DNA of 64,000 nt. It comes from CAYHVK01 sp964360255 (GTDB taxonomy: Bacteria > Bdellovibrionota > Bdellovibrionia > Bdellovibrionales > UBA1609). The position numbers and the translations under genes are program-made. The notes beneath the pieces are model-generated. The model saw nothing but the letters and a program-made list of their open reading frames with translations, made no database searches and was not told the DNA's origin. Location: contig CAYHVK010000004.1 of the NCBI GenBank assembly GCA_964360255.1, positions 163,891 to 227,890 on the forward strand. The letters run 5' to 3'. Shown here piece after piece: positions 8,739-17,893 of this stretch (position 1 is its first letter; every line of letters starts with the position of its first letter).

Positions 8739-9842
8739 TTAAAACTTTGCTACTAGAGCAGTTGTAAATGTTGTATCTGTCTTCTCAGCGCCCGGAACTG
8801 GATCATGATCGGTTTTGCTGAGGTAAGCGACCTTCAAAGAAAACATTGTGCTAAGTGCCGAAGAAACCGAGGCTTCCCAATTCGTTTGATAGTCATCAGT
8901 TGTTTCAAAGTTCGGCAAATACTCAGCCCATAGCCTTCCTGAATTCGTGTCGTTGAACTTATATGTACCTTCTAAATACACGCGAGCACCGTTGTAGTGA
9001 GAGTGCTGATCATTCGCTACGATAAAATTCTGGTGAACATAACGATAACCGGCTTCTGACAAGATATCGTATTTTTCTTCTTTTGCGATGATGTATTTAC
9101 CACCCAGATCTGTGTTGTGCTTTTGCATGTAACCAGCGTAGCGATCAGATTCAACTAAGTAGCCGGCGAATGCACTCCAACGCTCGGAGAGTGAACGTTC
9201 GTAACGAAGACCTGCATCCCATTTAAGAGCCGTCTCTTCTTTTAAGCCTGTCGTTTTATCTTCAGCAGCAGTTTTCAAATAGCTCGCATTAGCTTTGTAG
9301 GTGCTGTCAGTTTTTGTATAAGAGCTTAATTGTTTTGCGCTATAGCTCTCTGACTCAGAGTTACCAGTTGTTTGTACAACGGCCGCCTGAGACTCATTCG
9401 TCCATGGTGACTTCTCTGGCTCTTGAGCTTGAACATTTTTAAGCCCGAAGAACGAAAGAATCACGATAGCAAGCATGGCTGCTGGCTTCGGCATTGGGCG
9501 AAGTCTATTCATTGCACGAACGAGCATAAACACTGCGAACGCAACAATTGAAAAAGTAATAAGGGTCGTAACAAAAAGTCCGATGTTCATGGTTACTGCT
9601 CCCGCTTTTTGTGCATCAACCAGTGATGCGTAAGGAGCCGGAATTGCCACTCCGTCTTTTAAAACAATAAAGAGATTTTTAAAATCGACGTTCCCGATAA
9701 GAAGCCCGATGGGCGGCATAATGACATCCGTAACTAATGAGTTTACGATCTTGCCGAATTCAGCTCCAATAATAAGCCCGACAGCCATATCTACAACATT
9801 GCCTTTTACTGCGAACTCTTTGAATTCTTTCGCTAAACTCAT
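8739..9842 (-). CDS. MscL mechanosensitive channel fused to a DUF481 outer-membrane-type domain
   Basis: 367 residues in one open frame. Residues 1 to about 112 are MscL: KEFAVKGNVVDMAVGLIIG, the first pore helix, a periplasmic loop, and a second helix (TLITFSIVAFAVFMLV) ending RAMNRLRPMPKP. Instead of the usual cytoplasmic helix, a third hydrophobic stretch ending in a signal-peptidase-like site (NVQA-QE, about residue 138) follows, then ~230 residues of DUF481/YdiY type (WTNESQAAVVQTTGNSESES, repeated beta strands, terminal Phe). A cleavable internal signal would send the barrel-like part outward. No strong ribosome site precedes the internal ATGs, so separate translation of the second part is not evident. 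A deletion that fused two genes is the alternative. Confidence 0.8.
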   Translation of the reverse strand: MSLAKEFKEFAVKGNVVDMAVGLIIGAEFGKIVNSLVTDVIMPPIGLLIGNVDFKNLFIVLKDGVAIPAPYASLVDAQKAGAVTMNIGLFVTTLITFSIVAFAVFMLVRAMNRLRPMPKPAAMLAIVILSFFGLKNVQAQEPEKSPWTNESQAAVVQTTGNSESESYSAKQLSSYTKTDSTYKANASYLKTAAEDKTTGLKEETALKWDAGLRYERSLSERWSAFAGYLVESDRYAGYMQKHNTDLGGKYIIAKEEKYDILSEAGYRYVHQNFIVANDQHSHYNGARVYLEGTYKFNDTNSGRLWAEYLPNFETTDDYQTNWEASVSSALSTMFSLKVAYLSKTDHDPVPGAEKTDTTFTTALVAKF

Positions 9843-9923
9843 TCATCCTCCGATAATTACTGCTTATACGTTTAAGAGGCATGAAACTATTATCGAATGA
9901 CCAGAAATTCAAACTATTAAGGG

Positions 9924-10301
9924 TTATTTTAAGAAAAGTCGGGCCCCAAATATACCGGCAGCCGCAGCCAAAACGCACAAAAATGGGCTGAGCAGCATAT
10001 AACTCAGCGCTACAGAGATCTTTTTTTGATCAAGGAGCTGAAAAACCTGAAGAGAGAAAGCAGAAAACGTTGTAAAACCACCTAAAAGACCAACCATTAA
10101 AGCCACACCCATTTCATTCTCAATAAGACCTCTTTCACGGACCAAAACAAAAAGAATGCCGATCACCAGCGAACCTAAAATATTAATAATAAACGTGGAG
10201 AGTGGGAACCCACCCGAGGTCGGCGCAATATTTTGATCGAGATAAAAGCGAGTGAGGACTCCGAGAGAGCCGAATGCGATAAGTAAAAGCGGTAACTTCA
10301 T
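9924..10301 (-). CDS. crcB: Fluoride channel FluC/CrcB
   Basis: 125 residues, four hydrophobic segments. It shows the family signatures: GSLGVLTRFYLD at the N-terminus, the pore Asn in FIINILGSLVIG, and GGFTTFSAFSLQ in the third helix. Works as a dual-topology homodimer exporting fluoride from the cytoplasm; length is typical. No fluoride riboswitch is recognisable in the short upstream gap (10302-10328). It is followed (minus strand) by the MscL fusion gene. Confidence 0.93.
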   Translation of the reverse strand: MKLPLLLIAFGSLGVLTRFYLDQNIAPTSGGFPLSTFIINILGSLVIGILFVLVRERGLIENEMGVALMVGLLGGFTTFSAFSLQVFQLLDQKKISVALSYMLLSPFLCVLAAAAGIFGARLFLK

Positions 10302-10328
10302 AATTTAACCTTCATACGTCATTCATTT

Positions 10329-10970
10329 TTAGCGTTTTCTTTTCTGTAAAAATAAGAATGTGTCCTTCTCATTATAACGTCTCATGAAGAAATAGCGGGG
10401 ACCATCTTCATCCATGCGGCGGCGAACCTCACGAACCGAAATCGGCAGTATGCAAGGGTAATCTAAACGCTTCTCAGCCTCACACTCGGGCGGAACTTTT
10501 ACGCCTAATTCAAATTCTAAAAGTGTCACGCTAAAATAATTTTCACCGAGCGCCATTTTAATTTGCGCGAGAAGTGGATTTACACCTAAATCACTGGCCA
10601 GATTTTTATCTGTAATAATCCAACACGGCTTTGTGCAAGCCTTTAACTCTTCTGTCGTCGTCTTATCTGTCATTTTCAAAAGGGTCGGCTTAAGTGACAG
10701 CTGCACCACATATTCATTCTGCAAAAGTTCTAGAATTTTAGCTTCTTCTGAAGTGTAGGGAGTCATCCCCCACACCACATAATCTGACTTCTGAAAATCA
10801 GGAAACAAACGGTGAATCACTCCGAAAGAAATATTTTTATACTCACCATCTATAGGCGATGGCTTAATGATAGGTTCCGTTCGTAAGCTCACGCCTTCCC
10901 AAACCAGATAAAGCATGCAGGCGGCGATAATAGCAAAAGCTGCCCCTAAAATAACGTAGACCTTTTTCAT
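10329..10970 (-). CDS. Membrane-anchored hypothetical protein
   Basis: 213 residues. One N-terminal hydrophobic helix (residues 4-25) with the rest probably periplasmic; contains a KACTKPCWII segment and ends with a basic tail. No family recognised. It lies 27 bp upstream of crcB on the same strand and may be co-transcribed with it. Confidence 0.55.
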   Translation of the reverse strand: MKKVYVILGAAFAIIAACMLYLVWEGVSLRTEPIIKPSPIDGEYKNISFGVIHRLFPDFQKSDYVVWGMTPYTSEEAKILELLQNEYVVQLSLKPTLLKMTDKTTTEELKACTKPCWIITDKNLASDLGVNPLLAQIKMALGENYFSVTLLEFELGVKVPPECEAEKRLDYPCILPISVREVRRRMDEDGPRYFFMRRYNEKDTFLFLQKRKR

Positions 10971-11024
10971 TAAATAAGCTTATCAACCAGTGACAATAAA
11001 GCAAAAGTTTTCTAGGTTCTCTCA

Positions 11025-11954
11025 ATGCCAACCACTCAGACCACTCCTGCTGAAAATATCACTCAGACTGCAGCGCATCTTTCGCTGGTCGAAATCGTCA
11101 TTGGCTCATTTATACATGGCCTTAAATTACCTTTTGCTGGGCAAGTTTTATCACTCAATCAAGGTCTGTTTTTATGCCGAGCTTTAAAATACTCTGAAAG
11201 CCGGGGTCAAGGCGCGGCTCAATCTTTTGAGATCTCTGGTGTCGCCTCTGTTTTAAAGAGTCTCTCACCTGCTGGCAATAAAATCGGCCCCATGCTGAGC
11301 ATTGGTTTGCAAGGCGCTTTATTCTCCCTTGGAGTTTTAATTGCGGGCCTAGGTTTAGCCGGACAAGTTTTAGGAATGTTCCTACTTTCAATCTGGGCCT
11401 TTATTCAGCCTTTTGTTTCCTTATTTATAGTTTATGGCTCTGATATAGAAAAAGTTTTCTTCTTCTACAGTGAGAAAATGGCAAAAGAAGTGCCTGGCCT
11501 CGCTCACTCGTTGACAATGGTTCTATTAATTACAATTTCGGTGAAATTTATTTTGGCTGCCGCTATTCCGTTCCTAATTTATTTCATAGGCGAAGAAAAA
11601 ATAAAATCTACTGAAGATAGGTATTTAAATACTGTAGTCGGCTTTCAAAACAAAAAGGAAGCCCGAAAAATGACTCCAGCACATGGAGCCTTGTATGATA
11701 TGACTCGCCCGCTTTTCTTGCTTTCAACCTTATTGGTGATAAGCTTCTTCTTTTTCACTGAATCAGACTCTACAAAAATCTTCTGGCTTGCTTTGCGCCC
11801 GCTCGCCATAGCTTTTGTGCTCTTTTACTTAGTTCGCTCACCGGTTTTTTTAGGTTTTCTTGAAAAAATGGCGAAGAAAAATAAATTTTTAAACGGCATT
11901 TACTTGCAAGCCGTCCAGTCTCGCGAGTATATCAGTCAGAAGTTTCTTTACTAG
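11025..11954 (+). CDS. Conserved-looking integral membrane protein, function unknown
   Basis: 309 residues. An N-terminal SLVEIVIGSFIHGLKLPFAG region is followed by about five to six hydrophobic helices (for example 85-110, 115-138, 165-190, 230-250, 258-275). No transporter signature that I recognise. Divergent from the membrane-anchored gene at 10329; the 54-bp gap must hold both promoters. No confident assignment. Confidence 0.55.
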   Translation: MPTTQTTPAENITQTAAHLSLVEIVIGSFIHGLKLPFAGQVLSLNQGLFLCRALKYSESRGQGAAQSFEISGVASVLKSLSPAGNKIGPMLSIGLQGALFSLGVLIAGLGLAGQVLGMFLLSIWAFIQPFVSLFIVYGSDIEKVFFFYSEKMAKEVPGLAHSLTMVLLITISVKFILAAAIPFLIYFIGEEKIKSTEDRYLNTVVGFQNKKEARKMTPAHGALYDMTRPLFLLSTLLVISFFFFTESDSTKIFWLALRPLAIAFVLFYLVRSPVFLGFLEKMAKKNKFLNGIYLQAVQSREYISQKFLY

Positions 11955-11983
11955 GCTATGCCCATCTCAATTAAGGGGGATTT

Positions 11984-12379
11984 ATGAAAGCTTTAACTCT
12001 CGCATCACTTCTATTTATTTCATCTTTAGCATCAGCTACAGATTTAACTTGTTTAATGAGCCGATCGCACGACTTTTTCACCGATGAACAAATTAACTCT
12101 TTTATTGTAACAAACGTTGAAGGCAATGAAGAAACCATCGGCCTGAGCTTACCTGATCAAAATGCAATGACTGGTTTCGTTTTATCTGAAGACGGCAAAA
12201 CTGTGAAAGCTTTCTTCTCAAACGAATGTGACAACAGCTACGAAGTTATTCTGGCTGCCAAAGGCTTTAAAGATGTTCTTACCGGGAAAGCAAAAGGCGT
12301 TCGCGGCGTATTAACCTTCTCATCATCCGCCCATCAAACTGAATTCAAAGCCAACCTCATTTGCCGTCACGCTCAATAG
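11984..12379 (+). CDS. Small secreted protein, function unknown
   Basis: 131 residues with a clear signal peptide (residues 1-18, ending ASA-TD), AAGGGGGAT-type ribosome site before the ATG, and two or three cysteines (DLTCLMSRS, FSNECDNSY, LICRHAQ) that could form a disulfide. No recognisable family. It follows the membrane protein by 29 bp. Confidence 0.6.
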   Translation: MKALTLASLLFISSLASATDLTCLMSRSHDFFTDEQINSFIVTNVEGNEETIGLSLPDQNAMTGFVLSEDGKTVKAFFSNECDNSYEVILAAKGFKDVLTGKAKGVRGVLTFSSSAHQTEFKANLICRHAQ

Positions 12380-12481
12380 CGCGTCGTAGCAACCTATTTC
12401 ACTTTCAGTTAGCTGAGACCTTTGACTTCCTTCGGTTATTTTCGCGAGACTATCTTCGCTTAACAACAACCGGAGGAATCC

Positions 12482-13051
12482 ATGAAATCTACAATCTTTG
12501 CATTAGCACTCACTACCCTTCTTTCTTTTAACTCTGCCATGGCTGTAGACCATGCCCCAGGCAAAATCACTGGCACGGGCATTGAACTTTTTGAGCGCAA
12601 TCACAGCTTTGCTGGCGAAATCAGTGGCACTCCAGTTTTTGGCGTTTTTGATGAGGCGAATTTCGTATCTGAAGTGTCAATTCGTCATAATGGCGCAACT
12701 CTACTTTTAAAAATCGCCGACGCTAACGGTAAATTCGTTGGTAGCCTCACTGAAGATCGCATTGATGAGGCTACAGGCAAATCGACACAAATCGTAACTT
12801 CACTTGAATTTGCTGGCGTTAAGAAAACTGGCGAAGCTGAAGGCTTAGTGAATTTAATTATTGATGGTCAAGCCGTTGTTGTAAATATCGTTGGTGAGAG
12901 CTTCGCAAATAATCATTTTCATGCCCCGACTTACTCAACCACGCTCAATGGCCAAGCTGTAACTTTCAGCTTCACTGGCGAAGCTTGCTTTGGTTACTCA
13001 ACAAATCTTTCTATGATGATTTTGGGCGCAATGGCCCATATCACAAAGTAA
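12482..13051 (+). CDS. Secreted protein, function unknown
   Basis: 189 residues, signal peptide 1-21 (cut after AMA-VD), CGGAGG just upstream of the ATG. The mature part is predicted mostly beta with repeated short Gly/Thr motifs and a single late Cys. No family recognised. The 102-bp gap before it suggests its own promoter. Confidence 0.6.
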   Translation: MKSTIFALALTTLLSFNSAMAVDHAPGKITGTGIELFERNHSFAGEISGTPVFGVFDEANFVSEVSIRHNGATLLLKIADANGKFVGSLTEDRIDEATGKSTQIVTSLEFAGVKKTGEAEGLVNLIIDGQAVVVNIVGESFANNHFHAPTYSTTLNGQAVTFSFTGEACFGYSTNLSMMILGAMAHITK

Positions 13052-13100
13052 TTTGAGACGAAAAGGTTTCATTTTTAGATTTAAAGGCCTATAGTCGCCT

Positions 13101-13745
13101 ATGTCTATTCTCCCACCACTTAAGAAGCCACTTTTACGTGGCTACTTTCACCAAGAAGCTTTTTTTATCGCGCTCGGCGCCTGCCTTCTTTTGGTGGCGA
13201 AGACGACAGATTCAGTTTCGCTGATCGCGAGCCTGCTCTATTCATTAGGCTTACTTTCGCTTTTCGGAATCAGCGCTATCTATCATCGCCCCCACTGGGA
13301 CCCTAAACCTCGGGCTCTCTTAAAGCGCCTTGATCACTCGGCCATTTTTATTCTTATTGCAGGTAGCTTCACTCCGATTTGCTTACTAGCTCTGTCACTA
13401 GAAAAAGGTCAGCATCTTATGATTGTGATCTGGTCTGTTGCCGTATTGGGCGTCTTACAATCAGTGTTTTGGGTGAAAGCCCCAAAGTGGTTCACTGCGA
13501 TTTTTTATGTGATCATGGGCTGGATGATTCTGCCCTATGTTTCAGAATTACGCGAATCTTTAGGCGGTAGAAATCTCAGCTTTTTAGCTTTAGGTGGGTT
13601 TTCTTATACAGTAGGAGCCGTTTTTTACGCGCTTAAAAGACCGCGATTATCACCTGCAGTATTTGGCTATCATGAGCTGTTTCATGTACTCACCATCGTC
13701 GGCGCGATTTTTCATTTCGTCGTTATGTATCAACTCATCAAATAA
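13101..13745 (+). CDS. Hemolysin III / TrhA family membrane protein (PAQR-like)
   Basis: 214 residues with seven hydrophobic helices. Conserved motifs: SAIYHRPHW (about 58-66), RLDHSAIFILIAGSFTP (about 76-92) and FHVLTIVGAIFHF near the C-terminus, which together carry the His/Asp/His metal ligands of the PAQR superfamily. Bacterial members (YqfA/TrhA) influence membrane lipid homeostasis; the hemolysin name is historical. Length typical. Confidence 0.9.
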   Translation: MSILPPLKKPLLRGYFHQEAFFIALGACLLLVAKTTDSVSLIASLLYSLGLLSLFGISAIYHRPHWDPKPRALLKRLDHSAIFILIAGSFTPICLLALSLEKGQHLMIVIWSVAVLGVLQSVFWVKAPKWFTAIFYVIMGWMILPYVSELRESLGGRNLSFLALGGFSYTVGAVFYALKRPRLSPAVFGYHELFHVLTIVGAIFHFVVMYQLIK

Positions 13746-13862
13746 TTTTCGCCCCATAAATTTAAGTTTTTGCGGCAAAACTCTACAATGACAGCTGCCA
13801 AACCTCAGTTTTCGCTGACATAGATATTGCAACACGTCTCCTTTAACTAAGAAGGAGCCTCT

Positions 13863-14051
13863 ATGAATCCAAGCCACCCCCAAGAACCAAAAAATACAGC
13901 CACAGAAAACCCGGTACCCAAAAAGCCGAATGAAGTTGAAATGCCTTTGCGCGCGCCTCCTCATCCCAATCCAGATCCAATGGCGGATAAAGAAGAAAAT
14001 AAAATTTATGCCGATGAAGGCGACGACTCACCCGCTTCAGATACTAAATAA
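13863..14051 (+). CDS. Small proline-rich acidic protein
   Basis: 62 residues, no hydrophobic segment, rich in Pro, Glu, Asp, Asn and Lys, probably disordered. AGAAGGAG stands six bases before the ATG, a strong ribosome site that supports translation. It is the first gene of a three-gene run with an SRPBCC protein and a Zn-dehydrogenase (gaps of 17 and 21 bp). Function unknown. Confidence 0.6.
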   Translation: MNPSHPQEPKNTATENPVPKKPNEVEMPLRAPPHPNPDPMADKEENKIYADEGDDSPASDTK

Positions 14052-14068
14052 TTTTTTGAGGAGCATTC

Positions 14069-14635
14069 ATGCAGAAGAGTATTAATCCCACCACGGATTT
14101 CGCGAAAAATTTGCGCGGTCATTATCACGAAGATAATCCGAGCCGCTTCGCTGTTACGATTAATCAACCCCAGCAGTTGATTTACAGTTTTTTTCGCAAT
14201 TTTGAAAACCTCTCTTTATTTATGAAAGATTTAAAAAGCGTTATTATGAAGACCGATAGAGTTTCCCATTGGATCATCCGCTTGAAAAACGGAATGGAAG
14301 TCGCGTGGGACGCTCAAGTCACAGCCGAGCGCCCCGGCGAAATGATTGGCTGGCAGAGCCTAGAGGGCTCTGAGGTTGAGACCTCAGGCTCTATTTGGTT
14401 CAGCCCGGCCCCAGCTGGCAGAGGGACGGTTGTAAGTCTCACCATGGATTTTAAAATTCCCGGAGGACCGCTCACAGAAGTGATTACGATGTTCACGGGT
14501 GAAGACCCAGAGTCTCTGGCTCATATTAATTTGCGTCGCCTCAAGGCATTTTTAGAAACCGGCGAAGTTCCAACAACGGAAGGTCAACCGAGTGGCCGAG
14601 AGAAAAATGCCGAGACAATTACTGATAAACACTAA
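14069..14635 (+). CDS. SRPBCC / polyketide cyclase-dehydrase family protein
   Basis: 188 residues. RFAVTINQPQQLIYSFFRNF, NGMEVAWDAQVTAERPGEMI and GRGTVVSLTMDFKIPGG are typical of the START-like SRPBCC fold (Coq10/cyclase group), a helix-grip pocket for hydrophobic ligands. A short polar C-terminal tail (from about residue 165) is likely disordered. GAGG precedes the ATG. SRPBCC genes directly upstream of Zn-alcohol dehydrogenases recur in proteobacteria, which suggests a common pathway, but the ligand is unknown. Confidence 0.85.
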   Translation: MQKSINPTTDFAKNLRGHYHEDNPSRFAVTINQPQQLIYSFFRNFENLSLFMKDLKSVIMKTDRVSHWIIRLKNGMEVAWDAQVTAERPGEMIGWQSLEGSEVETSGSIWFSPAPAGRGTVVSLTMDFKIPGGPLTEVITMFTGEDPESLAHINLRRLKAFLETGEVPTTEGQPSGREKNAETITDKH

Positions 14636-14656
14636 TTTTTTAATAAAGGAATTCAA

Positions 14657-15826
14657 ATGAAAGCACTCACCTGGGAAGGCAAACAAAAAGTGGCTGTTAA
14701 AAGAGTGAGCGACCCTACAATTATTAACCCTCAAGATGCCATTGTAAAAGTCACCACCTCAGCCATTTGTGGTTCAGATCTGCATTTATATGACGGCTAC
14801 ATTCCGACTATGGAAAAAGGCGATATTCTGGGTCATGAGACGATGGGTGAAGTGGTCGCCACTGGTTCATCAGTAAAAAAATTAAAAGTGGGAGATAAAA
14901 TTGTGATCCCATTTGATATCGCTTGCGGCCAATGTCATTTCTGCAAAGAAGAGGAATATGCGGCTTGTGACAATTCAAATCCCAATGCCATTATTGGAGA
15001 TAAGCTCTACGGTCATTCTGGTGCGGCTGCCTTTGGCTACTCTCATATGTTTGGTGGCTATGCTGGCGGTCAGGCTGAATTTATTCGCGTGCCTTATGCA
15101 GATACCAACTCATTAATTATTCCCAAAGGAATAGATGACGAAAAAGTTTTATTTTTAAGCGATATTTTCCCGACCGGATATATGGCGGCAGAAAATTGCG
15201 GCATTCGCCGTGGTGATACAATTGCCATCTGGGGTGCGGGGCCCGTCGGTCAAATGGCGATTCGAAGCGCCTTTCTACTGGGAGCCGATCGAGTCATCGC
15301 TATTGATCACTTTGAAGGTCGGTTAAAAATGGCCGAGCAAGCAGGAGCAGAGACAATCAACTTTGAAAAATGCGATCACCTGCTCGAAGAAATTAAGTTT
15401 AGAACAGGCGGTATGGGCCCAGACGCTTGCATCGACGGCGTGGGTCTTGAAGCTCATGGCAATACTTTCCCGGCGGTGTTAGATCGAGTGAAAGCGGCTG
15501 TTAGCTTAGCCACAGATCGCCCCAATGCCCTTCGCCAATGCATTCAAGCGTGTAAAAAAGGTGGAACAGTTTCTGTACCCGGTGTTTACGGCGGCTTTCT
15601 AGATAAATTTCCATTCGGAGCCGCATTCGGTAAGGGCCTAACACTGAAAATGGGCCAGACCCACACTCAGAAATACATGAAGCCCCTTCTTGATTTAATT
15701 TTATCAGATAAAATTGATCCGTCTTTTGTTATCAGTCATCGAATTAAAATCGAAGACGGACCAAATGCCTATGAAATGTTTAATAATAAAAAAGACGAGT
15801 GCATTAAGGTCGTGATTAAAATGTAA
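14657..15826 (+). CDS. Zinc-dependent alcohol (formaldehyde-type) dehydrogenase
   Basis: 389 residues, medium-chain dehydrogenase. Catalytic zinc ligands Cys38 (AICGSD), His60 and Glu61 (LGHE); structural zinc cysteines 90, 93, 96 and 104 with canonical spacing; Rossmann motif WGAGPVGQMA near residue 193 with an acidic IDHFEGR following, indicating NAD(H). The length and the long segment between domains resemble glutathione-independent formaldehyde dehydrogenases. AAAGGA lies before the ATG. Third gene of the run starting at 13863. Its stop is three bases from the end of the convergent gene at 15830, leaving no room for a terminator. Confidence 0.9.
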   Translation: MKALTWEGKQKVAVKRVSDPTIINPQDAIVKVTTSAICGSDLHLYDGYIPTMEKGDILGHETMGEVVATGSSVKKLKVGDKIVIPFDIACGQCHFCKEEEYAACDNSNPNAIIGDKLYGHSGAAAFGYSHMFGGYAGGQAEFIRVPYADTNSLIIPKGIDDEKVLFLSDIFPTGYMAAENCGIRRGDTIAIWGAGPVGQMAIRSAFLLGADRVIAIDHFEGRLKMAEQAGAETINFEKCDHLLEEIKFRTGGMGPDACIDGVGLEAHGNTFPAVLDRVKAAVSLATDRPNALRQCIQACKKGGTVSVPGVYGGFLDKFPFGAAFGKGLTLKMGQTHTQKYMKPLLDLILSDKIDPSFVISHRIKIEDGPNAYEMFNNKKDECIKVVIKM

Positions 15827-15829
15827 TAA

Positions 15830-16381
15830 CTAAAGACCTTCGTAAATCCAAATCAAGGCTTCAGGGTCGGCGCATTTCACCGGAGGCTTAGGCAATCCCG
15901 GTGGCAGCGGCGTCGATGAAGCTTTATTCATTTTTACCCCGCCCATATAGCGAGTCATAAATAAATTCACACCGATCACGTCTGTTTTTACAGCTTTCAC
16001 GTAAATGTTTTTATTCTCAGGGCAACCTGGGTCGTGCAGAGAGACTCTCACCCATCCTGCTTTTTCATCATCGATACAAAGTGAGGCTTTTTCTGGCACG
16101 TCATCTTCGTTCTGCACGAAGAATCCCGACTCGTCGTAATAAACCGAAACGGTGGCTTTACCCATAGCACTTGAATATTTCCAAACACCGACTAAAGCGT
16201 CGAGACCGATTTTACCATCCGAACTTTCAACGGTATTTATACGCGCTAAAGTTTCAACTTGGTTGGCTAATTCTGCCGGTGTAGAAGCACATGATGGGCT
16301 GTGTTCATCTGGTGATGTCCACTGCGCCTGTGCCGTCGCGAAAGAAAGAGTAAGGCCTATAATAATGTAGATGATTTTCAT
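15830..16381 (-). CDS. Secreted protein, function unknown
   Basis: 183 residues with signal peptide (1-19, ending AQA-QW), an AGGGGG ribosome site, and six or so cysteines (PSCAST, ASLCIDD, DPGCPEN, VKCADPE) suggesting disulfides. The middle (LDALVGVWKYSSAMGKATVSVYYD) is weakly like DUF2147/lipocalin-type beta strands, but this is not firm. No further assignment. Confidence 0.55.
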   Translation of the reverse strand: MKIIYIIIGLTLSFATAQAQWTSPDEHSPSCASTPAELANQVETLARINTVESSDGKIGLDALVGVWKYSSAMGKATVSVYYDESGFFVQNEDDVPEKASLCIDDEKAGWVRVSLHDPGCPENKNIYVKAVKTDVIGVNLFMTRYMGGVKMNKASSTPLPPGLPKPPVKCADPEALIWIYEGL

Positions 16382-16521
16382 TGATGATCCCCCTAGTGAT
16401 CAGTTGCAGTTGGCTAACTGCAGATTTTAGACCACGGCAGGATGGCATAGGATCATCTGGGACCGCAAGGGGGAGCAGAAGTTTTTGAACTTATGGGACA
16501 TGTTGGTACGTAATAGGGAAA

Positions 16522-17019
16522 TTAGTCTTCGAATCCTAAATCTTCATCTGCGGCCTCTATGTAAACGGCCGTATCATCAACGTAAGGGGCATTAGAAGGC
16601 GTATCAAGCTTTAACTCTTCAGCGGTAATAGAGGCCGTCATCACGGCTTTCTCTTCAGAAGAAATAGGAGTTGGCTCAAAACCATAATCACGAATTGTAA
16701 CTTCGGAATTAGCCTTAAACACCGGCGTTTGATTTTGCTCTTTTCTTAAAGAAGCGACGAGGCGAGCATGCTCCACCTGACGGCGAGCTAAAGCTTTTCT
16801 GTCTTTCTCAGACATCTTTTTAGGTTTTTTTGCGATGGCTTTCTTAGAAGCGATTTTTCTAGATTTTACCTTCTTATGAACCGAAGCATTTTTTGTGACA
16901 GTTATAACACGTGTAACTTTGGTTTTTGATTTTGCTTTTTTACGAGGAGCTGACCACCCCACAGTAGCGAAGCATAAAACTAAAAGATGTATTAAAGTGA
17001 GACGTATTATTGTATTCAT
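16522..17019 (-). CDS. Secreted lysine-rich protein
   Basis: The ATG at 17019 is preferred because it gives a clean signal peptide (NTIIRLTLIHLLVLCFATVGWSA), 165 residues in all; the frame is open further upstream but encodes nothing protein-like. The mature protein has a strongly basic, histone-like half (about 25-90, repeated Lys/Ser/Ala) and an acidic C-terminus (YIEAADEDLGFED), a charge-segregated layout. Function unknown; binding to nucleic acid, envelope polymers or prey surfaces are possibilities. Confidence 0.5.
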   Translation of the reverse strand: MNTIIRLTLIHLLVLCFATVGWSAPRKKAKSKTKVTRVITVTKNASVHKKVKSRKIASKKAIAKKPKKMSEKDRKALARRQVEHARLVASLRKEQNQTPVFKANSEVTIRDYGFEPTPISSEEKAVMTASITAEELKLDTPSNAPYVDDTAVYIEAADEDLGFED

Positions 17020-17227
17020 ACTTATTATATAAGCATTCGGCGTGCCGTAAAAAATCAACCTACCGTCGTCTATACGCCAACCTTGCCCTACCAAGCACGT
17101 CGAACTCATAGCCAGTGTTAGGATTATGTAAAGGACCCGTCTCAGGATGAGACCCTTACACTGAGAAAAATATACAAGCCAAAGCCTAGAGATTGCTTCC
17201 TGCAACACCCTATTTGATACTGCGTGA

Positions 17228-17893
17228 ATGAGTTTTCGCCTCGGTCTATTTTTATCATTTCTACTTTCTATTCAAACAGTGCATGCCCGTGAAAGCGAAG
17301 GCAGTATTAGCGGTGGCGGTGGCGGAACTGTTGTTATTTGCCAAGCTAAAAACGGCGACTTCAAGCGAATTGATCTCTTAGACTACATTTTAGCTCTGGA
17401 ATATTTCACAGCTTCTCGCCCGAGAAGGTTACGTTCTGATCTTTTAGCTTTAAATAACCATGAGCAGATTTTAGCACAGCTTTATAGTGAACTGAAAAAC
17501 GACAGTGATTTTTTAGTGGCTAAATATATCCCTATGTACGCTCAGTTTTTTATTAAGAATGCGACTTTTAAAAAAGGTCTTAGCCTAAAAAATCCTGATA
17601 TTAACGAAGCCATTATTTCGACCATTAAAAATAAACCGTATTGCAAACCGGGTGAAAAAACGATTGTTCGCCTAGCCGCAATACAAGACTTCGCGAAAAA
17701 TTCAATCCAAATTGATTCTGAAATCTGGAATCACCCCGCCTTCGGCGAATTTGGCAAAGCAGCACTGATTTTTCATGAGGGCTGGTATGCGTATTTTTAT
17801 GCTAAGCCCATCGCACGCCCTGAGCTACCGACACCTGTCGGACCCGAGTATATCTACAGCAATGTGAGCGAGTATCTTCTTGAAGATTATTGA
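17228..17893 (+). CDS. Secreted HE-motif protein, paralog of the HExxH protein at 4982
   Basis: 221 residues: signal peptide (1-20, ending VHA-RE), a Gly-rich GGGGGTVVICQ segment, a LLDYILALEYF stretch, and late in the sequence AALIFHEGWYAYFY, which lines up with LILHEAFHVIF of the protein at 4982 but has Tyr where the second zinc His would be. So a degenerate HExxH. Convergent with, and overlapping by 7 bp, a TIGR02147 gene. If the family is enzymatic, this member is probably inactive or uses different ligands. Confidence 0.55.
   Translation: MSFRLGLFLSFLLSIQTVHARESEGSISGGGGGTVVICQAKNGDFKRIDLLDYILALEYFTASRPRRLRSDLLALNNHEQILAQLYSELKNDSDFLVAKYIPMYAQFFIKNATFKKGLSLKNPDINEAIISTIKNKPYCKPGEKTIVRLAAIQDFAKNSIQIDSEIWNHPAFGEFGKAALIFHEGWYAYFYAKPIARPELPTPVGPEYIYSNVSEYLLEDY

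Noticed and set aside
10302..10328. Fluoride riboswitch before crcB
   Set aside because: The gap is 27 bp, too short for the riboswitch.
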